Source: Verrucomicrobiota bacterium | GTDB taxonomy: Bacteria; Verrucomicrobiota; Verrucomicrobiia; Chthoniobacterales; JAFAMB01 | Direction of reading: 5' to 3' | Assembly: GCA_019242435.1 (NCBI GenBank) | Contig: JAFAVN010000460.1 | Span: forward strand, 1-11,087 | DNA length: 11,087 nt | Part shown: piece after piece, positions 5,500 through 11,087 of the stretch | How the letters are laid out: every line of letters starts with the position of its first letter | Position numbering within the stretch: the stretch's first letter is position 1 | Translations under genes and position numbers: made by a program | Notes under the pieces: model-generated | The model's input: only the letters and a program-made list of their open reading frames with translations | Told to the model about the DNA's origin: nothing | The model's database searches: none

Positions 5500-7746
5500 C
5501 TATTTCTGATATTTCAATTTCTTCCCGTCCGGTGCGGGTTGAGCGTAATCATCCGGGTGCGCTAGATCGCTCATCTCGGAGCCAACGATGGAACGTTTCT
5601 CTTCTCTCAGGCTCGCGTTGTAAACTTCGGTGTTTGTATCAACTATGGTCGGCTGAATAAAGATCAACAGTTCCGTCCGATTTTTGATACGAGTCGTATA
5701 TTTAAACAAGTGACCTAAGTATGGGATGTTATCTATGTAAGGAATACCGTTATCCGTCTTTTGAATATTATCCTGGATAAGCCCACCTAGTACGATAGTG
5801 GCCCCGCTCGGAACCGTCACAGTCGTGGTCAGACGCTGACTGTTAACGATAGGAACCTGGTTTCCGGAAATATTGACGTTGGCGCCCAGGCTGTCGTTAA
5901 TTTGCGCGATTTTCAGCGTAACTTCGTGATTCGAGTTAATCAATGGGATGACCTCAAGCCGGAGCTCGACGTCTTCGTACTGCACTGTTGACTCCACTGA
6001 AGCCACATTGTTCGTGCTAACCACTCCGGTGCCCGTGGCTACGTTGGATAGCGTTGTTCCCGGAATGGGTACTTGTTGACCAGAAGCAATCACCGCTCGC
6101 TTGTTATTTGAGGTATAAACCGCGGGGCGCGCCAGGATAGTAAAGTGACTCCGGGTATCCTGAGCACGGACAAAAACGCTGACGGCGTCCCCAATCGCGC
6201 CATAAATGGCCAATCCTTGTAGCCCCGGGACGGCGGCGGTCGTTAAGATCTGCCGGGGATTGATAACCACATTGCCGTTCGAGTCAATGATCCCTGGCGT
6301 ATTTAAGTTAGCCGATGCGGCACCGCTACTCCCGGAGATCTTTTTGAACGTCTGGGCCCAATCAACGCCGAAATCGGTCTCTCCATTCAGTTGCAGCTGG
6401 CCGATCACCGTCGACAAATAGACCTGTTGAGGGTGATGATCCAAACGCTCGAGCAGCATCCTGACCTTCCGGATACTCTCCGGCGGTCCGATCACAATGA
6501 TCTTGTTATCCTTGGCATCGGAGATCACTCGCGTCCTACCCACAACGAGTGACTGCGGACCCAGTTCTTCGTTTGGGTCTTGTAACAGATCTTGGCCGGC
6601 TTGCATACCGCCGGGAGAACTGTTCGTAGGACTGAAACCACCAGGGTAGCTGGACCCCTGGGTATTAGTATTACCGGAAAGGTTGACGCTTCTCTGCTGC
6701 TGTTGTTGTTGTTGCTGCTGCTGCTGTCCCGTAATTCCCCCGCCTTGAGCCTGCTCTTTTTCTCCTGTTTCAGTCAGTAGATCCTTCAGCACGGGAAGCA
6801 CATCCCCGGCGGCAACATATTTTAGCTTGTACTCCAATGGCATCTCGGCCGCATTGGGCTGGTCGAACGATTCAATCAGCTCTCGCAACTGCGGCATGTT
6901 CTGGGGCCGGGATATCACTAAAATGCGATTAGTTCGAGCGTCAGCTACCAACTGCGCCTGTAACCCATTAATTCCGGATGAGCCCGAATAGCTAACCGGA
7001 ACATTGCCTTGGGCTACGGGCGGCTGTACGCCCTGACTCTTTTGCTGGTTTTCGAAAAGTTTATTCAAAGTATCCGTAACCCGCTCGGCATCAGCCCGGA
7101 TCAATTGAACGAATTCAGTGGCGGTGGCTGTCGGTGGCACGTCGATCAGCTCTTTCAAGCCGATCAGCGTCCTTATTACGCTGGTGCTTTCGGTGATGAC
7201 TACCGCTTGGGCACTATTCACCGGAACAAACGATGTATATGCCCGCGGCAAAACATGGGTCTGGAAAACCGTGAGCGCTTCAGCTGCCGAGATATAGTTC
7301 AACGGCATATAATAGCTCACGATTTGTTCATTCTGCGGAAGACTATCCGGGGTAGTATAAAGACGTATCCCTTCACTACGCGGATTCTTACCGGTGTTCA
7401 GGTTGATTATTTTGATCGAGTTCTCGGATGGTCCGGGAACAAACGCGTAATTATTCAGTAACAAAGCGGCTTCGATCAAGCGGACCGCTTGTTCGGCAGG
7501 CACCTTATCAGGAACCAGGATCGTGATCGGGACGGCATTAGCGCTTAAATTACTGTCTTGGATGATCGTTTTGCCGGTAAGTTCCTGATATATCTGCAGG
7601 ATCGCATTGATGCTACTGTTAACCGCAGACAGGCTGACGGTAGCCGGAGGATCTTTTGCCGCGGATCCAACTTTATCCTGAGCCCTGCCGTAGTTACCCA
7701 AACAGCAGACGAAAAAGGTAAGAAAAAGGAAGTTTCGTATCTTCAT
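5500..7746 (-). CDS. gspD: Type II secretion system outer-membrane secretin GspD
   Basis: This secretin forms the multimeric outer-membrane channel of type II secretion. From ATG 7746 it is 748 residues. A signal peptide (MKIRNFLFLTFFVCC, cut after about residue 22) is followed by N0 (about 36-118), N1 (140-205), N2 (210-297), N3 (303-437) and the secretin domain (440-702). Hallmarks are VPSGATIVLGGLIQD (645-659) and IPYIDNIPYLGHLF (668-681). A low-complexity Gln/Gly/Ser insert (about 329-397), including 11 consecutive Gln, interrupts N3. The short tail rich in charged residues after the barrel could bind a pilotin. The ATG lies 1 bp after the upstream gene's TGA, so translation is probably coupled. 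ATG at 7758 is an alternative start, and the frame stays open upstream to 7965, but that part lies inside the previous gene. GspD is the surest member of this operon. Confidence 0.95.
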   Translation of the reverse strand: MKIRNFLFLTFFVCCLGNYGRAQDKVGSAAKDPPATVSLSAVNSSINAILQIYQELTGKTIIQDSNLSANAVPITILVPDKVPAEQAVRLIEAALLLNNYAFVPGPSENSIKIINLNTGKNPRSEGIRLYTTPDSLPQNEQIVSYYMPLNYISAAEALTVFQTHVLPRAYTSFVPVNSAQAVVITESTSVIRTLIGLKELIDVPPTATATEFVQLIRADAERVTDTLNKLFENQQKSQGVQPPVAQGNVPVSYSGSSGINGLQAQLVADARTNRILVISRPQNMPQLRELIESFDQPNAAEMPLEYKLKYVAAGDVLPVLKDLLTETGEKEQAQGGGITGQQQQQQQQQQQRSVNLSGNTNTQGSSYPGGFSPTNSSPGGMQAGQDLLQDPNEELGPQSLVVGRTRVISDAKDNKIIVIGPPESIRKVRMLLERLDHHPQQVYLSTVIGQLQLNGETDFGVDWAQTFKKISGSSGAASANLNTPGIIDSNGNVVINPRQILTTAAVPGLQGLAIYGAIGDAVSVFVRAQDTRSHFTILARPAVYTSNNKRAVIASGQQVPIPGTTLSNVATGTGVVSTNNVASVESTVQYEDVELRLEVIPLINSNHEVTLKIAQINDSLGANVNISGNQVPIVNSQRLTTTVTVPSGATIVLGGLIQDNIQKTDNGIPYIDNIPYLGHLFKYTTRIKNRTELLIFIQPTIVDTNTEVYNASLREEKRSIVGSEMSDLAHPDDYAQPAPDGKKLKYQK

Positions 7747-7747
7747 G

Positions 7748-8620
7748 TCAGGAGTCATTATCTGACTCGGCAGCTTCATTCTGCTGAGCCGGGTTTTGCG
7801 TCGGTACAGGTGTGGCCAATGTCCGCCGGTGCCGAATTTGTCCAGGGGTAGGCGGTCCACCGGGGTTATTGGGAGCTTGATTGGGCGGGATGAATGCCTG
7901 GCCGGGGCCACCTGGCCGTCTCGGCGCATTAGGATTGAATCCGCCCCGTGTTCCAAGCGGCACATTGGGTAAAGCTGGATTCTGGCCCGGGATCTGCCCG
8001 TTTGCGGTTGTGACCTGGTTTACGTTTGCCTGTTCAAGACGAAACTTCACAACCCCCTCCTCTTTTCCGTTGCTGAGCTTGGCCTCGGTCAAGCTTGGAT
8101 TCTTGTTGGCCGTAACCGAAATGAGCCGCAACCCATCCGGGTTATCGCTCCCGTCTTTGGTTATCTTTTTGACGTCGTTGGTATCCGTGTCCTGCACAAA
8201 GACGATATCTCTGTCCTTAGCCTGGAGCCAGCTAAGCAGGACCAGCTTGGAAAACACAGAAGGTGCCGCTTGCGCGGCCGCTGGGGTAACCAGGGTGAAC
8301 GGATTGCGCTCCCAAATCTGTTGATACCGGCCGACATCGAACCCTTTCGGCAATGGCTCATCAGCCCGGCACACGCCGGCCAGTGTGCAAGATCCGATCA
8401 GCACGGCCGCAACCGCTGGAAGCATCATCAATCCGCTGTTGCCGGATTTGACCCGCGGGAATCGCTGTTTTTCAATACTCCAATGCCGTGTCACTCCATT
8501 CGCCATGCTGCTCGAGGACGACGACGGGGATGAGCACGAAGCCGTGGCGAACATAAGCCACATTGACGGTGCTTTACCGGCGTTTCCCTCGTTCCCTTGG
8601 TTCTGGGAGGTTAAACACAT
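7748..8620 (-). CDS. GspC/PilP-like type II secretion protein, probable link to the secretin
   Basis: This 290-residue protein has one N-terminal hydrophobic segment (about 64-86) and then a periplasmic domain with IWERNPFTLV (102-111), reminiscent of the ERNxF start of GspC homology regions and PilP. Strands resembling the GspC HR fold follow (FSKLVLLSWL, DIVFVQD, GLRLISVTA). The last 80 or so residues are rich in Pro, Gly, Asn and Gln and likely disordered. IGSC at 75-78 could be a lipobox, while CRA before DEPL could be a signal peptidase I site. The ATG at 8620 is 21 bp after the previous stop with a weak AGAGGG ribosome binding site. ATG at 8506 (M39), after a six-serine run, is a plausible shorter start. 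Its position directly before gspD matches GspC or PilP, which connect the inner platform to the secretin. The name is inferred from context and weak motifs. Confidence 0.6.
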   Translation of the reverse strand: MCLTSQNQGNEGNAGKAPSMWLMFATASCSSPSSSSSSMANGVTRHWSIEKQRFPRVKSGNSGLMMLPAVAAVLIGSCTLAGVCRADEPLPKGFDVGRYQQIWERNPFTLVTPAAAQAAPSVFSKLVLLSWLQAKDRDIVFVQDTDTNDVKKITKDGSDNPDGLRLISVTANKNPSLTEAKLSNGKEEGVVKFRLEQANVNQVTTANGQIPGQNPALPNVPLGTRGGFNPNAPRRPGGPGQAFIPPNQAPNNPGGPPTPGQIRHRRTLATPVPTQNPAQQNEAAESDNDS

Positions 8621-8641
8621 AGCCCTCTTGTTACTCTCTTT

Positions 8642-9169
8642 TTAAGCATGCGGCGAGTACCATCGCGCAACTTCTAATTCCAGGTCCACTGCGGGCGGTT
8701 TCTCCTGACTTTTGAGGGATAGATTGGTGACGGCCTGAAATTTCTCCGGCTGCTGGATGTCAACCAGCCAGCGGACGACATCTTCGAGCGTACCCGTTAC
8801 CTTCAGCCGGACTGCAACGGCCTTGTATTCCGGAGTGCTCTTGGCGTCGGCGAAGCTTTGTTCCTGGATCGTCAGCTTGTGATTCTGGGCACTGGCGGTC
8901 AAGGATTGCAGCAGCTCGGATTGTGGAACTGTGCCGGTCGCCACTCGCGGCTGTTTTTGATCGATCCACTGTTTTCTATCGAGCCAGAACTGTTTTTCCC
9001 GAAGCCAGATCTGGTCCGTATTCGCACTTGCCTCCAGATCGCTGATTTTGAGGGTCAAACCGCTCGAGATATCGAGCAGATAACTGATCAGGTAGAAGCT
9101 TCCCATTAAGAAGACGGCGATTCCGAGAACCGTGAGCAGGCGCTGCTCGCTTTTAGTCCACTTTCGCAC
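8642..9169 (-). CDS. GspM/PilO-like inner-membrane type II secretion protein
   Basis: This 175-residue bitopic membrane protein starts with a short basic cytoplasmic end (MRKWTKSEQR). A transmembrane helix (about 11-32), a helical, probably coiled-coil stretch (about 35-70) and a C-terminal alpha/beta region (about 85-172) with ferredoxin-like strand pattern follow. This is the layout of GspM and PilO. The stretch LEDVVRWLVDIQQPEKF (132-148) fits the PilO/GspM motif in which local sequence after a short strand packs as a helix. It would pair with the GspL-like protein to form the inner-membrane platform. The start is GTG at 9169, chosen because AAGGAG lies 9 nt upstream; the gene overlaps the previous one by 17 bp. 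Sequence identity to classical GspM looks low, so the call rests on architecture and gene order. Confidence 0.72.
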   Translation of the reverse strand: MRKWTKSEQRLLTVLGIAVFLMGSFYLISYLLDISSGLTLKISDLEASANTDQIWLREKQFWLDRKQWIDQKQPRVATGTVPQSELLQSLTASAQNHKLTIQEQSFADAKSTPEYKAVAVRLKVTGTLEDVVRWLVDIQQPEKFQAVTNLSLKSQEKPPAVDLELEVARWYSPHA

Positions 9170-10379
9170 CAGTGGGTTCTCCTTCTATGATGAATTCTGC
9201 TCTTCCGTCAGGCCGCAAGCTGGGACTCTTCATATCCCATTGAAAAAGCTTCAGGCCGGGACTTTGCTTGATGTCTTGATGAAGCTTGAATGCAGCTGCC
9301 GCGGTACTGGCTTCGCCCCGAATGATCACTTTTCCTTTCTCGATCTGGAAAGCAGTTAACCGCATCCCTTGGGGCGGCAGTAAGCTCGCCACTTGGTGCA
9401 GGAGTTCGACGGCATACAACTTCGGATCCACCGCCCACTCGACTTTTTTCCATTGGTCGGCGGTATTCTGAATGGCTTTGACCGTCGGCAGCTCAGCATA
9501 GATTTGGTTTTGCAACTGAGCGATCCGCCTCTGCTGCCAGAAGATGTAGCCGATAATCCCCAGAATGCAGCATAAGTAAATCCCGGCGGCGGCGGCGATA
9601 AGGCGCCGGATCCTTCGGCGGCGCTTCGCTTTCTCGTGCAGCACCGCAACTTCCGGTGGCAGCAGATTGGATGTCCTGGCCGGTAAATTCGGCGGCGGAA
9701 CCGACTCTCGAAATACTTTCAGAGAAAGTCCCTTCTGGAGCCGGTCTGTCTCGTCCTCCGTGAAGTCACCCCAGACTGCTAGCCCTAACAGATCGTGCAG
9801 GAGTCGCTGGGACTCGAGCTGCAACAAGGCACAGCGAATCTCATTGATAACTTCGTCGGAAACTTCCTCGGCCGATAATACCTGGAAATGAATCGGATCC
9901 CGGCCTCGGGTAACCGTGATCGCCAGCCGCTGGCGTTCCCGCCATAGAATTAGTCTATCCTGAGGCAGCGGCAGGGTGAATGGAATCGGCTCGAATCGTT
10001 TTGCCTTTTCAAAGGCAAGCTCCGGTCCAAGCTCCGAAAGTAGGACTGTGGCGAGCGCCAGCGACTTATCTTCCTTGGATTCCAAGACTCGTACATCCAG
10101 GGTTGAAGGCGCATTTTGGCGTTGAACCAGCCCTCTCTTTTCCAGCTGCAGCTGCACGATCTCCGGCACAACTTCTTTTTCCAGTGTGGGCACCCAGGTG
10201 GCGTAGCTGACAGTGTAGCGCAAAGGAAGCGCCACGATGGTGTCGCCCCCGGCTTGTTTTGGGCTCCCCAGGTGACGAACAAATTGAGCGCGCTTCGACG
10301 GTGGAAAACTCCAGAGCTCCCAGTCATCGTCCAAGCAGCGAACGAGTGAGATTTGGCTGCGCTCTATCTTTCCTCCCAT
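9153..10379 (-). CDS. GspL-like (PilM/PilN-fused) type II secretion assembly protein
   Basis: This 408-residue protein has a cytoplasmic region (about 1-255), a basic stretch KRRRRIRR (252-259), one transmembrane helix (about 260-281) and a periplasmic helix plus alpha/beta domain (about 282-400). This matches GspL, in which a PilM-like actin fold is joined to a PilN-like membrane part. The N-terminal half has IVALPLRYTVSYATWVP (48-64) and VVPEIVQLQLEKRGL (70-84), patterns seen in PilM/GspL-like proteins of non-proteobacteria. The C-terminal half has LLHQVASLLPPQGMRLTAF (326-344), the PilN-type segment. It should recruit the secretion ATPase and pair with the GspM/PilO-like protein. ATG at 10379 overlaps the gspK-like stop by 16 bp; no ribosome binding site is seen, so translation is probably coupled. 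ATP-binding residues cannot be assigned by eye. Confidence 0.75.
   Translation of the reverse strand: MGGKIERSQISLVRCLDDDWELWSFPPSKRAQFVRHLGSPKQAGGDTIVALPLRYTVSYATWVPTLEKEVVPEIVQLQLEKRGLVQRQNAPSTLDVRVLESKEDKSLALATVLLSELGPELAFEKAKRFEPIPFTLPLPQDRLILWRERQRLAITVTRGRDPIHFQVLSAEEVSDEVINEIRCALLQLESQRLLHDLLGLAVWGDFTEDETDRLQKGLSLKVFRESVPPPNLPARTSNLLPPEVAVLHEKAKRRRRIRRLIAAAAGIYLCCILGIIGYIFWQQRRIAQLQNQIYAELPTVKAIQNTADQWKKVEWAVDPKLYAVELLHQVASLLPPQGMRLTAFQIEKGKVIIRGEASTAAAAFKLHQDIKQSPGLKLFQWDMKSPSLRPDGRAEFIIEGEPTGAKVD
9179..9184 (-). promoter_or_regulatory. Ribosome binding site for the GspM/PilO-like gene
   Basis: AAGGAG on the minus strand lies 9 nt before the GTG at 9169, inside the end of the preceding gene. 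It supports GTG as the start of the GspM-like protein. Confidence 0.7.
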
Positions 10380-11087
10380 ACCAAGTAAGACACCGGAATC
10401 GAGTTTCTCTTCGCAACTACTGAGATGGTAGTCGAGTATTTGCCGACAATCCCGGTGCTATCGATCCGGTCCACCGAGCTGTTCAAGCTTAGCAGGTTTT
10501 GGACGAGCTGGAATTGTTGCTGATTCATTCCCAGTTGCAGCATGACATCGTTCAAATTCTGATAGGGTTGATCGTCGCTTGTAAATGGTATTCCATCCGG
10601 CCCCCAAATATGCCGTACAAACTGGTTTGCCTGTGCCTCGGTTACACCGGTGACCAAAGCGATCATCTCAGGGCTGGCCAGATTGACGTCGATGGTGCCG
10701 TCGCTCCAGACCGTGAAATATTGGGCCCAGTCCGGTTTTGCCTCTGCGATCGGCGCGAATCCCGGTACCTGAGCCATTTCCTCGACAGCCTGGAAAGGGC
10801 GAACTAACTGAATCTGAGGCTGTTGGGTACCGCCTTGAATCTGTTGTCCTTCCTGGGTCTGCTGAGACGGAGCAGCCTGCACATTGCTCCCGACCGGCTG
10901 GATTTCCTGGTTGCCGTTCGTCCATTTTTTTAGCCCGTTGATCGCCTCGTTTACGGCCTTCAGCGGCACGTTCCATTTTAGAAACAGCGCTTCCAGAATG
11001 TCGTCTCTGCCTTGTTCCAACAAAGTGTTGATATTCAGTTTTGTAGATTCGCTACTGATAACGACGTGAAATTCCCCGCTCGGTTTG
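10364..11087 (-). CDS. gspK: GspK-like minor pseudopilin / helix-hairpin-helix protein (5' end cut by window)
   Basis: The frame stays open to the window edge, giving the last 240 residues; TTG at 11023 is not the start, since coding continues upstream. The visible part begins KPSGEFHVVISSESTKLNIN, matching the GspK segment in which a Glu/Asp-rich turn leads into KLNINT. A first helical region (LLEQGRDDILEALFLKW), a Gln/Pro-rich linker and a second helix-hairpin-helix (DVNLASPEMIALVTGVTEAQ) follow, and the end has a strand pattern TTISVVAKRNSIPVSYLVW. GspK caps the tip of the pseudopilus and has two such alpha-helical insertions. The gene overlaps the GspL-like gene by 16 bp, in the standard K-L-M order of gsp operons. 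The N-terminal pilin signal and transmembrane helix would lie beyond 11087. Confidence 0.8.
   Translation of the reverse strand, partial: KPSGEFHVVISSESTKLNINTLLEQGRDDILEALFLKWNVPLKAVNEAINGLKKWTNGNQEIQPVGSNVQAAPSQQTQEGQQIQGGTQQPQIQLVRPFQAVEEMAQVPGFAPIAEAKPDWAQYFTVWSDGTIDVNLASPEMIALVTGVTEAQANQFVRHIWGPDGIPFTSDDQPYQNLNDVMLQLGMNQQQFQLVQNLLSLNSSVDRIDSTGIVGKYSTTISVVAKRNSIPVSYLVWEER

Noticed and set aside
7558..7851. Plus-strand open frames opposite gspD, the GspC-like and GspL-like genes
   Set aside because: They are antisense to well-supported genes, have no recognisable motifs, and carry typical shadow-frame composition.
7747..7965. N-terminal extension of the secretin to 7965
   Set aside because: The extra 73 residues overlap the preceding gene, lack family features, and would bury the clear signal peptide that begins at ATG 7746.

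Overview
The window is a stretch of a diderm (Gram-negative) bacterial chromosome with moderate to slightly high GC. Every gene I can support lies on the minus strand, so transcription runs from base 11087 towards base 1. The cell must have an outer membrane, because a type II secretion secretin is encoded. The divergent PilM/PilO/PilP-like inner-membrane proteins and the GGAGTTC-type intergenic repeats remind me of Verrucomicrobiota or a similar soil phylum. That placement is a guess; no rRNA or marker gene is present to settle it.

Region 1 (11087 to 5500) is part of a type II secretion (T2SS/general secretory) operon. In transcription order it holds a GspK-like minor pseudopilin cut by the window edge, a GspL/PilM-PilN-like protein, a GspM/PilO-like protein, a GspC/PilP-like protein and the outer-membrane secretin GspD. 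The genes overlap or nearly touch (16 bp overlap, 17 bp overlap, 21 bp gap, 1 bp gap), so they are almost certainly co-transcribed. The ATPase, the GspF-type platform protein and the major pseudopilin are not in the window and would be expected beyond 11087.

Region 2 (5499 to 4287) holds one short-chain dehydrogenase/reductase (SDR) gene. Clusters of a degenerate GGAGTTCA repeat with an 8-10 bp period lie on both sides of it. The first cluster includes its likely TTG start. The spacer on its 3' side (4287-4647) also holds a candidate leader peptide with a strong ribosome binding site, whose stop codon overlaps the GTG start of the next gene inside a stable hairpin.

Region 3 (4286 to 1) is a carbohydrate-type ABC importer. 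It has a periplasmic binding protein of the RhaS/LsrB/RbsB superfamily, a structured 370-bp spacer, a double-domain ATPase of the RbsA/MglA type, and two RbsC-like permeases; the second permease runs off the window. The order binding protein, ATPase, permease, permease matches rhamnose (rhaSTPQ) importers, and a two-permease set is also found in AI-2 (lsr) importers, but the substrate cannot be read from the sequence. The SDR may act on the imported sugar or polyol; only its position supports this.

Most of the window is ordinary. The parts worth a second look are the leader-peptide/hairpin arrangement in front of the binding protein, the repeats around the SDR gene, the structured spacer, a Glu-to-Ser change in the second ATPase domain, and a pure poly-glutamine run in the secretin.
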